Shown piece after piece: positions 23,400 through 36,327 of a stretch of DNA of 64,000 nt. A program made the position numbers and the translations under genes. The DNA comes from Bryum argenteum (lineage: Eukaryota; Streptophyta; Bryopsida; Bryales; Bryaceae), in the NCBI GenBank assembly GCA_037043015.1, contig CM073323.1:30222758-30286757 (forward strand), read 5' to 3'. Each line of letters starts with the position of its first letter. Position 1 is the stretch's first letter. The notes beneath the pieces were generated by a model. The model worked only from the letters and a program-made list of their open reading frames with translations, was not told the DNA's origin and did no database searches.

Positions 23400-25491
23400 T
23401 CACGAGAGGCCAGTCTGGTCACACTGGCCCGTGGCCTTGTCGCAGAAGCCGTTCTTGTCGAGCAGCATGGGCGGCGGGGCACTCAGCTCGGGCGCCGATG
23501 GCGAGCCATACGCATTGCGCCGCGCATTGCCACATCCCAAACTCTTCCTCGTGCTCATTCCTGTCACTGGGTTCGTCCCGCTCGCGTACTTGCACAGCGC
23601 CTGCACCCACTCACCCTTCTCATCAGCTCTCATTTGTTCACTGTACCACTCGTTTTCTCAATAGCCTCATCAGTCATTGCCCTCTCAGTGACGATAAATC
23701 TTTAGTAAATGAATGGAATTGAGGTGGGGGTGGGGGTCGTGCCTGCTTCTGAGGCAGGTCTAATACGGCGTCACTGAAGTCTGCACCTTCGATAATGGCG
23801 GATCCCAGATCACTTCGGGTCAATACTGCTCTCACCAACAGCGCGTTTGTCAAGTTTGCCTCGTTTAGCACCTGCACTCACCACGTTTCTGCTCAGAGGG
23901 TCTGTCATACAGTAGAGTGCTTTTTAGCAGCAGAATCATCACCGAACGAACTTTTGCGATAGCTCATACTTCGTGTGACTTACCATGCGGTCCATGAGAG
24001 TGTCACTGAGGTCAGCACCTGCATCACATCATGAAGAGATTCAGACCAGAACTATTCGCAACAATCACCTCAAATTGTTGGTCGCAAATGCATTGTAAAA
24101 CTCGATAGCCCATCTCACGTATGCTATGGAGATCGGAAGCTCGAGACTTCCGGTTTGCTACTTGCTGTCGACAGTGCTGAAATATTTATGTGGAAATCTG
24201 AATACGAATTGCTAGATCCTTTCACGAGCTTTACAAGGACTTGCTCATCTCAACCTTGCTACGATGTGCAGGGCACACATTGATGTACTCGCACATCTTG
24301 ATGCTAATGTGTATGTTTTCGGTACCTGTGAAGTTGGTCTTGTATGCAACAGCCTTCTCCAAATAGCCCCCGTTGAAAGTGCTCCCACTGAAGTCAGCTT
24401 CTTTCATGTCGGCGGACGTAAAGTTCCCTCGCCTGAAGTTCTCGTTGGCATGCACCGTCTTCCTGCAAAGCTCATGGTCAGGTTTCACAACCTTTTCAAG
24501 ATCGTGGTGCCAGTAGCCGGATCATGCCGAACCAATCTAACCTAAAGTGGAACATATGGCTCATTCCTTTAAGGAATTCGCGTCTTCGAACTACACAAAA
24601 CATAACAAAGACTGGCAGATTCAAGACAAGTTCTTTCTGATGACAGGGAAAGTGACTTGTGTCATCACGGAAATATGGTCACCCTAGAATGCCTGCAAGC
24701 ACATAAAAATTGCAGTGAACAAACGACTGAGATAAAGATTGCAATGCAAGAATACGCACTTCAGATCTGCGGATCCAAATTGCACTGCTGATCCAATGCC
24801 AAATTCTCCCCTTGTGTTGGCCTCCAAAGAATTCAAGTCCGCCAAAGCATCCATGCTACTTCCTAAAACCGCAGCTGCAAGAGCTGCAGCCATAGCTTGA
24901 CGCAATCCGCCTCGTTTCTCTGCAATTCATTGCCCCAGAACTTTTAGACATAACCCTATTCCTTCGCATGAATACATTAGCATGAACAGCATGGTGGTGT
25001 CACTTTGACGATCGAGAATCAATTCACTACGAATCGAACATTCCAAGTCGAATTCTATTAACTTGGAAATTGCCCTGAAGTTGATTACGAGATACACTCT
25101 AGCTGTGAGTATGTCAGTCAGATCCAAAGTATGCTCACGACAGGAAGCTCAGTATGAGCCGAATCCTATTTCCCAATTGAATTGAAAGAGTACAAATGTC
25201 GGTACTTTTTGATGTCGAAATTGATGCAAGAGTGAAAGCAGAAGCAACACGTTCGAAGGGCATATGTCATTGAGATGTGATAGGAATTGTACCTGGTGCA
25301 GCTGAGGATGCGTCCACTTCTTTGGATTCCGAGGCCTCACAGACACAGGAAGTGCTCTTCCGAAATTGCAGTGCAGGCTGGGCTTGATAGAGCTGTGACA
25401 CCGACGCCCTGGACGCCGAGAATGCACCCACAGCAGCAAGACCCGCTGTGGGCACTGCAGGGGCTCCCACGGTCGCTCCGTTCAGTGCCAT
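23400..25491 (-). CDS. TL20.3: Thylakoid lumenal pentapeptide-repeat protein (TL20.3-like)
   Basis: Six exons (minus): 25491-25293, 24919-24760, 24462-24326, 24018-23984, 23871-23743 and 23600-23400, giving 286 aa. The start is the second of two nearby ATGs (ACAATGGC context). Residues 1-65 look like a chloroplast transit peptide. A hydrophobic alanine-rich segment (AMAAALAAAVLG) ending MDALA before DLN follows, as in lumen-targeting signals. The body carries pentapeptide repeats A(D/N)LXX: FTSADMKEADFSGSTFNGGY, ADLSDTLM, NEANLTNALL, TRSDLGSAIIEGADFSDAV. The C-terminal LCKYASGTNP ... CGNARRNAYGSPS block is typical of the TL20.3 lumenal family. The biochemical role is not known to me. The intron between exons 5 and 6 appears to use a GC donor (CAG|GCACGA), because no GT lies nearby and only this junction keeps the conserved QKQ-ALCKYA reading. 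Confidence 0.85.
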
Positions 25492-26120
25492 TGTTTTCAA
25501 AACAGTAGCTGGAGGTCAAAGAATCGAGAAAATTGAAGGATGAATCTTCCGAATTGTCCACTGCAGCCGAGCTAGCTAACTTGGAGTGTTGGGCAGTATC
25601 AGAGAAAAGGAGAGCTTCTGTCTACATCGGAAGGTGGAGCAGATCACTCTATCCGCAGGGAGAGAGACGATGTTCCCCATGTTCCCTTTCACGGGAACGT
25701 GGGAGACATGGACGAAGCCAGTCCACGCAGCGTACTTAGAATTCATACATCCACAACAAATGGTTTCACGTCTTTTTCCATTGGCACACTCCCTTACAGC
25801 CCGACACGTTCCTAATTGAGTGTCCAAGTCATTTACCAAGTAGTTAAATAAGAAGCTTTAGGCAAAAGGTTCTGCTACCGAATATATGTATTTTGTCAAT
25901 TGTTGATACATTGATTGGTTTTTTAAAAAATAATAAATAATAAAAAAATAATAATAAAGAAAAGAAAGAAAAAAAATAAAAATAAAAGAGAAAAAGAAAA
26001 AAGAAAGAGAAAGAGAAAGCATTATAGCTTGATGGCCCTAGCGTCCATGTTTTGGATTATGGACAAAGCTTCTCATTATGGAAAAAAAAGACAAAGCATA
26101 TGCAGAGAAAATAGATAGAT
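25492..26120. other. Upstream region of the lumenal-protein gene, then a purine-rich tract
   Basis: 25492-25830 has genic composition and is likely promoter and 5'UTR of the minus-strand gene; overlapping ORFs on both strands are not supported. About 25925-26015 is an A/G-rich tract (aaagaaagaa-type repeats) that precedes a dispersed repeat module. Confidence 0.4.
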
Positions 26121-26124
26121 AGAT

Positions 26125-26290
26125 AGAAACTCTGGTCCCTTTCTAAGGGGCCGGCGTGAATGAAGTGTCCGTTCATAATGCTAATATCCTGATGGCCACC
26201 GGACAAGGGGAAATTGGAACAATACTACTTCCCCCTCTCGAGGGTGGACACTATAACTACGCTAATTTCTAGCCTAGTTACTAATGCCTT
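26125..26290. repeat. Dispersed repeat module, copy 1
   Basis: 'ccggcgtgaatgaagtgtcc' and 'ccccctctcgagggtggaca' recur in diverged form near 53795 and 53890, and the first also near 58860. In two of the three places the module follows a purine-rich tract. The element type is unknown. Confidence 0.4.
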
Positions 26291-27760
26291 GAAGATACTT
26301 GACATAGTATCCTCCCAAAGGGCTTTGAGGTACCCATACAACAAGGTCCAAAGACCCCCCACAATAGTTGGGTGGACTTAGTGGTGAACAGAGAAAATAA
26401 ATTTATTTATTCCTCGAAAAATATTTATTTTAATATGAATTAAAATATTGCTGTAGAAGCACTATTATTGATAGATTGGGAAATTGCGGTGATGGTGGAA
26501 TTAACCCCTAATAGCCCAAACAACTATTCTCAGACTTCAAAGATTTTTGAAGAAAATTCATATGTGACTAATGTTGAGTGAGTTGGCTATCAAATGCAAT
26601 ATATCTCTCTTCATTCAAGTGTGTGATTTATGTTTTATGAACCTCGTAATTTTATTCCTCAAAAATATATCATTCAACCTTTTCTTATCGCCAACCTTGT
26701 TTCTATTGCATCTTAGTAATTATCAACATCTTGGGTATTTTCATGTGGTGAATGGAGTTTAGTAACACCTAAATTAATTGTTGTTTTACTTTTACTTGTT
26801 AGAGGGTTTGGTCGGTAAAGGGAGACATAAGTACCAGTTGGGAAGTAAAAGTGACCCTTTTGGAGTGAATAAGAAGGATGATCTATTCTCAAACCCCATT
26901 GTGTTTAAGAGTTTTTACGGAGGGCTATTAAGAGATTCTAAGGAGAGTTTATTCCTTATGTCTTCGGGATGTTTTTGAGGTTATGTGAATAAACCTTTGA
27001 AATTTGTGTTTCTATTTTCCTGGAGTGTAAGGTGGTGTAGAGTAAGGGGTGGTTGACAGCTTTCGTGTTGAGAAGCTGTAACCTCGCACCTTCACCGCAG
27101 CCAGTGAATTTTATTTTGATAATTTTTATTGTTTTGATATATCCTAGGTTCGACTAGTAGTAGTCAAGGCCCCATCGCCTTCCCAAGGCAACCGCCTCTC
27201 TCTTGGCAACGGTCTTTTTCGGCTACTTCAGGTAGCTTAGTTTTTTGGAGTAAAATTTATCTATTTGACAAAGATTTTACTGGGTGTTTCCTATACTATG
27301 AGGTGTGTGTGCAACAAATTGCAAAGTCAAATTCAAATTTTTGAATCTTTTAGGGAAATTCTCAAGATGCGAATTGAGATGAGGGTGGTTTAGATTTCTT
27401 TCCTCAATTTTTCTTTGAATAAGTTCATAACCAAAACCTACTCAAATTCCAAAGTGACCCAAGTCAAACGTTTACCAATTCTACAATGGCAACCTCCTAA
27501 AAGCACAAAAAGAATCCTTATAGTTTTTAGTATTTTTTTAATAATCTCAAAATTTGTCAAAAATTGAGATTTTGGATATTTTAAAAAATAATTTTTGCTT
27601 GGAAATCACAACTTTATGGACGCACCTAATTATCATTTACTATTTTTCTAATTCAAAAATTATTAATCCAAATTACGAAGTTTGCCAATTTTGTACATTT
27701 AAGGGCATTCCCAACGACATGCCTAAAGGAGTGGCTAATCAACAAAGGGTCCCCAATTCC
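26291..27760. repeat. AT-rich spacer with partial TTAA-family copy (about 27240-27700)
   Basis: A terminus-like TTAACCCCTAATAG lies at 26502. From 27240 the order of blocks 'gtgtttcctatactatgagg', 'aagtgacccaagtcaaacg' and 'ccaattctacaatggcaacc' matches the plus-strand TTAA family. The copy breaks off where Copia sequence begins, near 27700. No gene is supported. Confidence 0.4.
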
Positions 27761-27769
27761 CTGCAAATC

Positions 27770-29640
27770 TATGCGGCCACAATGTCTAGATTTTCTTACT
27801 TCGTTCAACTTGTCCGCGATATGGCTCCTCCTATTCCACCTCCTATTGACCCTCTTCCTCTCGCAGTTGATCTTCCGACACCGCCTGATCCTTCAGCACA
27901 TCTAGTTGAATGCTAGATTGATGATCCTGCTATGCTCCTGACTCAACTTCGTCCTCGAAAAAACATCAGAGGGCCAAATCTTTACGTTGACTCGGCTTGC
28001 ATAGCTCAAGGCGAGGATGACATCTTTCTAAAACTCATGAAACAAAGACCTATCATGAGGCTTTGTGTTCTCCTTACTCTGCTTCTTGCCAAAGTGCTAT
28101 GACTGCTGAGTACAATTCCTTGATGCACAATTACACTTGGACACTACCATCAAGTCGTTGTGCCTCTACCATCTAGTCGTAGAGCCGTTAAGTGCAAATG
28201 ATGTTTCAAGTTGAAGTATAATTTTGATGGCACTATCAATTGCTTCAAGGCGAGACTCATTGCCAAAGGTTACTTCTACCGTTCCGGCATTGACTTCTTC
28301 GAGTCTTATTCCCCGACATTTTGTTTCAAAAGCATATGTGTTGTCCTTGCCATTACTGTAGCCAAAGATCTTGAGATTCTTCAGTTCGATATTTGAACTG
28401 CTTTTTTTATGGTACGTACTATTGACAAAGAACTATATATGGAGCAACCATCTGGTTTTATAGATTCTCTACATCCCAATTGAATATGTCGTCTTCATAT
28501 ATCTCTTTATAGCCTTCAACAAGCATGGCGTACTTGGAATACTTTCACGACTTTGCTTGGAAGAAGAATCTGAGCAAAAATTGGACCCTTGTGTATAGGT
28601 TTCGAGTACCCACCATGTGCTCATCCTCATCATTTTTGTTGACGATGGACTCATCATCTACAAATCCACCTGTCAACACCAAATAGATGGTATATTTAAC
28701 AATACACATGGTCATTTTGATGTTTACGTGGTCTTGCGCATTAGAAGAAATCGAGATATCAAAGAAATTTTCCTTGATCATCAACTCTACATTGAGCGAA
28801 TACTTATTGAATATGGTTTCACCAACTCAGCACTTGTCAACCTTTGTGCTGACCCTAATCCGGTTCCCACTTTTGTCATGGATCCGGAGATTGATACGGA
28901 ACCCACCTACCCGTACACTGAAGCTCTTGGCAGCTTACAATGGGGTCAAGTAGGCACTCGCCACGACATCTCTTTTGTCGTCAACAACGCAGCTGCATTT
29001 GCATCTACTCCAACTAGATCTCATTGTAGTGTTGTCAAGAAAATATTTAAGTATGTCAACATATACTTAAAGTTCTCAAGATGTTTGGTGGCTCACTAAA
29101 GTTCTTGGCATTCATTAATGAGCCACCAAACATCTTGAGAATATACTTGTTGCATACACTGATTCTGATTACGCCAATGATCATGTTGACCGCAAGTCTC
29201 TTAGCGGCCATGTTCTCCACATGAATGGATAACCTATCGTCTTGACTACCGGTAGTCGCAAACAGAATTGCGATGCCACTTCAATGATAAAAGCGGAATA
29301 CATTGTTGGTTGGATGGCAGCAAAAGAAGTTATCTGCATTCGACGCTTGCTTAACAACATCGGATTCACTTGGGTGAATCCCACTCCGTTATTCTTAGAT
29401 CATCAAGCTTCTATCCGATTAATTGATCATGGCAATTTCAGGAAACAAACCAAGCACATCGACATCATTTACCAAGCTATCACCGAGGAACAATCTTTGG
29501 GTGAAATTCTCACCACTTGATATTCCAACCGATAACAACAAAAAGCTAACATACTTACTAAAGCAATACCCTTTCCTCAATTCTCTGACTTACGCAACTC
29601 CGTGTTGTCCATCCTAAGGGGGAAATATTTAGTTTTTCCA
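27770..29640 (+). mobile_element. Degenerate Ty1/Copia retrotransposon, reverse transcriptase to RNase H
   Basis: Reading all plus-strand frames gives the Copia order. First is the linker ending TAEYNSLMHNYTWTL, then the reverse-transcriptase start (KYNFDGTINCFKARLIAKGY, 28211 on) and ELYMEQPSGF (28431). The catalytic FVDD (28617 region) and an ILIEYGFTNSALV block follow. The RNase H part is TDSDYANDHVDRKSLSGH and SMIKAEYIVGWMAAKEVICI (about 29160-29340), then KHIDIIYQAI. Frameshifts and stops separate the blocks (for example a TGA where the KCKWVFK tryptophan is expected near 28200), so it is inactive. Gag, protease and integrase are absent. A polypurine tract (aaggggga) at about 29617 suggests the 3' LTR would begin soon after, but I could not pair LTRs. 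Confidence 0.8.
29073..29141. repeat. 23-bp perfect inverted repeat inside the Copia relic
   Basis: Arms at 29073-29095 and 29119-29141 are exact reverse complements (ttctcaagatgtttggtggc plus three bases), separated by a 23-base loop. The inverted arm interrupts the Copia reading frame just before TDSDYA. Confidence 0.8.
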
Positions 29641-31785
29641 GTATGACATGGACTTCACATGGACTTCAATGAGTCGAAGTATTGCCACTTCAATATAGTC
29701 ATACTAACAGTAATATACTAATAAGTGAAGTTTAGTTAGTGCAAATTAGTTCATTCATCCAATTATTATTCATCCATTGATACTTGTAGAACACTGTAGA
29801 TAATCAAGCATACAGTGTTCTCTTATCTGTATTTTATTTTTATTTTTTTTTGGTTTAACCTCTTCGTAATAGAATTTAGTTCAAGCATACATCTGTCGTC
29901 CGTTATTGCCGTAATGTGTTTGTTGTAGTAGCTAATTGATTGGGACGCTTTCGTTGCTTGCGATGCTTGGTATGTGCCTACAATGCTCGTGATTGTGATT
30001 TTGTATACATTGTTAAGTTCTTTTGAGATTCATGTGAAAATCACAAAATTACTCCATTACTAGGATGTTTATATCCATTTAGGTAGTCTTCTTGTGATTG
30101 TAATCTTGCATGCATTGTTATGGGATCTATTCCATTTGAAGTACACCACTACACAAGAGTTATTGATAAATATTATGAAGATTAATTGCAAATTGAAACA
30201 CTAAATATCACACGTCACCTTAGTGCTGCAACATTAATTTTAAAAACATAACACTAAATGTGAGTGTTAAGGAAGGAAGATTGTTGTAAGGAATGCAAGG
30301 TGGTTGGCCGCCGCCCAAACCACCAAGGTACAACAACCCCATAGGGTGGGTGGTCATCAATGCTAACTGTCTACCCCAACGGCCCTTAACGGGCTGCATT
30401 CTCCCTGGGGGTCACTCCATAGTCTTTCATCCTAAAAGTGAGAGCATGGAAACCTCCTTGAAAGGAAAAGAATCCATTGGAATTGGTGCAATTGGTGTTT
30501 TTGAGAAAAGACAAAGAGCATTGATTGCAATGGCTCCCAACATCGAGCACTCATTTGACAAGAGTTGGAAAATAGTAAGTACCACTAATCTTCATATAAC
30601 ACTTTTGATAAGTAACACTAATCTTCATATAACACTAAGCAACAACTCTTGCATACTAAATTATGTGTACTCATTTAAATTATGTGTACTAATTTGACAA
30701 GAGTTGGAAAATAGTAAGTAACACTAATCTTCATATAACACTTTTGATAAGTAACACTAATCTTCATATAACACTAAGTAACTCTTGCATACTAAATTAT
30801 GTGTACTCATTTAGCCAACCTTCTTGTGATTGCGATCTTGCATGGATTTTTACATATGTTTATACGCATGCTAAAATGACCACATATGCTTATACTCATG
30901 CTAAAATGACCACATATGCTTCTACACATGCTAAAATGACCACATATGCATTTTTTCGCATGTTTATATTTATGTCACTAGTAGACTTTTTTCACTCATT
31001 TTGTTTACCTTTGTGTAACACAAACAACTAGGGTGAGAGGGTCACCCTCAGTCCACTTTATCGACCCACATTGTTCCTTTTCTAATCTAGAAAATTATTG
31101 ATAGTTACATTGTACTTATGTGCCAAAAATGAGCTAGAGAGGACGTAGTAGCTTTCTGAACACCTCAAAACTTCAAATCCATCGTGAAGTTACAAATATC
31201 ACGATTCATTCGAATGTGTCACTCATGATACTATGTATACTATGTATTAATGTATTAGATTGCAAGTCAAACGAAGAGTCCTGTCAGGCTTACCCACATA
31301 ATCATCAGGAATACAAGAGTATTCTACTCTCATTTTTCTCATATTTTGTACTTCACTTATCTAAACCTTCAGCACAATCATAAAAGGAAAGCACAAGGAA
31401 GTATGCGTTGCTCCGGCGCATGCCTTGCGGCAGCGCTGATCGGGTAACAAATCAAATTCTACATATATGTATAATGTCAAGAGCCATCGAGGAGCCTTCT
31501 GATACTGAAGTTAATCGTCAAAGTGTATCAGAAAGGCAGGGACTGAGAATCAAATATGATTCATGGCAATAAACAAACACCTAATGCGATCATAGAAAAA
31601 AATCCCCGCTGCCGTCAATGTCCTCAGAACCACTCGAGGAGTGAACCTTAAATCATTCGCCGATATCAAATCGTTCTGAGGCCCAAACAATACATATTAT
31701 CCTATACATGATAGAGGACGAGACACAAACGTCTTAGCCCCTATCTTCTATACTAACGACCAAGCAGTCGAAAACACTCGGTGCC
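29641..31785. repeat. Repeat spacer with two tandem arrays
   Basis: A unit of about 140 bp is present roughly twice at 30550-30818. Each copy contains a further duplicated block starting agtaacactaatcttcatat. At 30861-30950 a 30-bp unit ending ctaaaatgaccacatatgct is repeated exactly three times. 31280-31785 has genic composition and is probably the 3'UTR and flank of the following minus-strand gene. Confidence 0.55.
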
Positions 31786-34700
31786 TCATGTGGATTTCAG
31801 CTTCACTGATGTACTTGAAGGATCGAATTCCTCCAATCCCTCCGAGAACCAGTTCTCCTGCAGATCCTCAGGAATCCCGTCCTCCTGAGAAATCTCCCCG
31901 TTCTGATGCTTCGTCCCTGCAGCAGTATTCAGGGAAGACTTGCCATGGCGACTCTCTCGAAATAGATGCTTGCCAGAAAGTGATCCGGTCAAATCCCGTG
32001 AACTCTGCGTTTCTTCCAACGGTTGAATGATACCCTCTCTCGGAGGAACAGGTGCCACAAGTGACAGTCGCGACGCGACATAGGCCATCAGCTCTTCGCG
32101 GTTGGCGAAAGTGAAGTCAAGATGCGCAAACTCGAACTCTGAATAGGATGCTTGGCAGCCCGCACTTTTCATGGCATCGTAATGTTTCCTGATCATGCTC
32201 GGTGGAATGAGCTTATCTTTGTGGCCGCCCACCAAGTCCACCGGAATGTCGATGACGCCATAATTCGCCCCAATGTCCAGAGGATATGGAGTGCCATAAG
32301 CCTGAAGGTTCAGCTCCTTGCTCCCATAATTATACATCAGAAAACGCCTGGCTCGCGCCATCTGAGCTAGATGGACAGCGACTCGGACCGCCACCCCGGG
32401 CATATTGTTCATGTTGTAGTGTGATACCCCGATGGCCCCTACCCAATTCGAACTGTCTCCACCAATAAGATAGCTCAGGAGAGCTTGAACCAGGCCTCCC
32501 AAAGCAGGATAGTTTTGAAAGTCTCGAGACAACTTGTTGAAAAGAGCTCGAAAGAACCTCGTTGGTATGTATATACCAGGCATGAAATGACAGAGAACGG
32601 AAGCTATAAGTGGGATAACATACTGACACACTTTCACGGACAAGGGAGCATCGTCGTGAAATCCAGCTGGAGAAAGGAGGATCAACCTGGATAGGTAGTG
32701 CGGCCTCTTTGCCAGGCATTGTGTTACCACATACATCAACATTGAAGCACCCCCCAAGCTATGTGCTATCCCGCACAATGTGTACGGAAGGTATTTGGGA
32801 TCGTAATCCACATATTCTGAATGTGATGAACCCGGTAACTCCAGCATTTTAAGTTCATGGACCTTGGTCACCATAGCTGGGATGTCCTGTAAGCCATGCT
32901 CATTTACAGAGAAATTCCAGTACCTGCACAATCCCATTATCACGCTTAGTCCTCTACAGGATACTCGTACCCGCACATTAAAATCTCATGACGTAGTAAG
33001 GACTCATGACATGGAAATTAAGAGGGCTCGTAGCATTCAATAATCCAATCAATCACTCATCGCCATGCGATTAATATACACATACAGTAAGATGCAGCAG
33101 GTTAAAGAAACCTCACTTCTGAGAAGAAATGTGCTCGTCCACATGTTCTCTTGATGCCAAGCCCCGTAGATTCCCCAGAAAAACATCATAACCTGCAAAG
33201 AGTTGATATATCAGCTTCTGATGTGTCACCTACGACAGGATATTAGCTAGAAATAGGAAAGACGCCAAGGTGTTAGAATCACTTACAAAGAGCCTCCTTC
33301 CACCAAATGTAACTACTTTGACTATACGAATTCTAAGGCAGATTAGCATTCTAAGTAAGTAATCATTATGGTTCCCAACCTGAGATATAGGAAAAATCAA
33401 GGCGCCTTACTCATACAGCCTCAGTTCTTACCTTGGTCGAAAGCCGCGAAGGCTTGAGATCCAACAACTCCATTCGAGACCCAGCTGTGTCACGACAGGA
33501 TTGAGTGACCATGAATACAACGATTTGGAAGTTCATCAATTACATCTCATAGGCTAATAGAGGAAACTTTCCATACAAAAACCAGAGTAAACTAAAATGT
33601 AATTAAACACATGCAGCACACCTGATTGAAGAATCAAGAACTCCATGCTGTAGGAATACTACCTTCCTTGATTCCCTCCTGCAAGGAACAGAATTATGTA
33701 ATGAACAATCTCATTTCGAAAGACATGATACGAGTCAAATTCTGCTGTACGTCAATAAAAGAGATGGAGACGGCCTAACGTACGGAGTCCATTATACATT
33801 GACACTGGTCCTCAGAAAAATTCTGTTCGAGTGGCGGAATTGTCAAAACTGACACTTCAAGGCATTCATGACCGGCTCCTTTTAAGAAGCCCATGTTATC
33901 TTAGACCAGATGTATCTACCTTGGTATCCTTTCAAGTAGAAGAACATGCCCATCTTCTGTTGTTACGCGATACGCTTCATAGGGGTACCTGCAGCAACAC
34001 ATGTAAGAACATATTCTGAAGACAAATATGATGTAACATATGATCTTTAACAACGTTCAGTTCAGCACGGAAGGGCTAACAAAGAAGGTAGATTGCACGT
34101 TCCGTAACGGAAGATGATATAAATTCAGCAATAAGCTGCACAAAGAACAGAGAGCATAACCAGGAAGTAGGAACGAACCCCAAGCTTGTGATGATGTCCT
34201 GACATGTACGATTATCTGTATTCAGAGGCTGCTGTAAAACCTGCTTCTGCTTTTGAGGAACAGGATCCGAGTCACCTAGAGTAGCCATATCTGTGGACTC
34301 TGTGTCATCATGATAACTTGTATCACGAAAGAAAGCCCAGTGGATAAATTCTCTTAGCGTATTGAATGGTGACATAACGTGATGTATTATATATCGCACT
34401 ATGTCAAACACCCGTTCTATCGTAAGCTCCATCACAAGTTGCAAGTCCTGCAAGGTAGAACGTGATTAAAATGAATGGACATATAGTTAAAACTCTGAAC
34501 AGAATTTACAATACCTCTGATAAATATGAAAACGAACCCAATATTCGTGCAAACAATTCAGGGCATTTACTACATATACTCGATAATGTGAATCTACAAC
34601 CGTACCTCTATGATACCACGTCTGCGATCAGCCAAAGACTTTGGCACAGCAAACTCTCTACTTCCATTTAAATCAGAGCTACCATTTGAGGCACGGGACA

Positions 34701-36327
34701 AGTTCCTGAGTCTTCCCGAACTTGACCTACGGTTCTCTGGAATATCCGCAAGTCGCTGGTTACCTGGCCGCATGCTATAACAACCAATATAGATGTGCTT
34801 AAGAAACAGTACCGAGAATATGGATGGATATGAATCGTGCTTAAATCATTAAAAGCTAGCACAAGAATCCGAAGATCTTGCTGAATGAATGACAAAACTC
34901 TACTAGTTGAAAAGGCTGACTCATATCCTAGTGAGATTTCTCAAACCGTTCTTGTACTGCAACGCATTTCTGATAACCAACAACAGTGAGCTGTTTAAGA
35001 GAACTAGTGAGCTCAACGAGCTGCCATCTTCTTACATGTAAAATCTGACACTCTCCAAAGAAATATGGAAAGTTAACAAAGCAGTTGATATCACGTACCA
35101 AAGGCGGAACAACTGTAGTAGAAAGCGTAGCGGCCATAATATCCAAAGCAACAACCGTTGTAACAAGGTCTTATTTCGCTTGTAGCGTCTTCCGAAATTC
35201 CGTCCAGAACTACCAGCTCGTGACAAGTGGGAACATTCTGAAGAGGGTGAAGGTGGAGCCGTGCTGTCATTATCTTCAATACCAGATTCGTTTTCATATT
35301 CACTGTCAGATTCACTTTCGGTGTCATATTCTGCTATGAACGTGTTGAATGATGACACCCCCCTGCAAAGCACGAACTGCCGTCAATCACGAGTAGTTTT
35401 ACATACTACGAAATGTAAGCAGGCGGCAGCTCGGTTTTTGTCTCAAACCACTGAGAGCTTTCGAAGACTTACTCCTCCATCCAATGTGGCATGCGAGGGG
35501 CTCGAAATGCTGAATGCGACGCGATTCCATTGGATGTAGGACCTTTTCCTGGCAGGAAAGTAAGCACCAAAGCTGAAAATCCATTTATCACCCTAACAGT
35601 GTTCTGGAACGACTCTTGTGTGAATGTCTTTATCGATCTGCAGAATCAAGAAGACCACGATTAACTCCTGCCCAACTATGCCCGTCTAGCAACTATTATC
35701 GATTGGAAGTTCCAAATGCAAGCCAGTAGACTTGAACATATTAGGGTAGCATCACAATGTGACAAGGATACAGTTCATCATCATGTTATTGAAACTAAGA
35801 ACACCAGATCTCCTCTCATAAATTCATTGGATCCTCGCGATCCAGTTCTGAGACTCTTGAAAAAATTTGATAACAAAAATAGACAGATAAATCAACTATC
35901 TCAACGAAGAAAAAAAAATTAAAAAATGAACCTTGCTGTGAAAAAGAAGGCTAAACGACGAATACGAAAGAGCTATTGTGAAAATTATGATCAACCTCAC
36001 ACAGTCGAACACTCAGTACTACAAATTCCGAATTTCTTGCCACTTTTTTCAACAAACGAGAAACTCCCAACATTCAGCTATTGCGTCACACGGCGTTTGG
36101 TTCAATTCCATCTATTTATTGAACCTCAGCCAGTAAGTTCATGTTAGAGGAATAAAGAACTCAGATTGCAGACCGGAGTGCGAATAATTTCTGTTTCATG
36201 TACCAAGCATCAGCTGAAATTCCCAAGCTGCAAAGCAATTTGAATGCGTAAGTTAAGATCAACTCGGAAGAATCGACAGCACTCACTCCTTCGCGTTGCC
36301 TAAAATGGCGTCCACGAGCCTCTGCAT
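31786..36327 (-). CDS. Alpha/beta-hydrolase, plant lipase-like membrane-associated protein
   Basis: Ten exons (minus): 36327-36287, 35637-35473, 35362-35099, 34774-34606, 34447-34179, 33988-33920, 33678-33622, 33484-33432, 33192-33117 and 32923-31786. All phases close, giving 766 aa. The short first exon encodes MQRLVDAILGNAKE, matching the start of the Arabidopsis At1g73920/At1g18460 type. N-terminal region: hydrophobic GFSALVLTFLP, an acidic serine-rich stretch, then the membrane-like LLLWILWPLRFLLQLFRL. The hydrolase domain begins at SLGYPYEAYRVTTEDGHVLL, with QHGVLDSS and WVSNGVVGSQAFAAFDQGYD. The nucleophile is Ser443 in GIAHSLGG; Asp624 (GGHKDK) and His655 (FEFAHLDF) complete the likely triad. 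This is the acid-lipase fold; substrate and membrane are not known. The polar tail beyond about residue 675 is not part of the domain. Confidence 0.85.

Noticed and set aside
29181-29384. Minus-strand ORF within the Copia region
   Set aside because: Antisense shadow of the RNase H reading frame.
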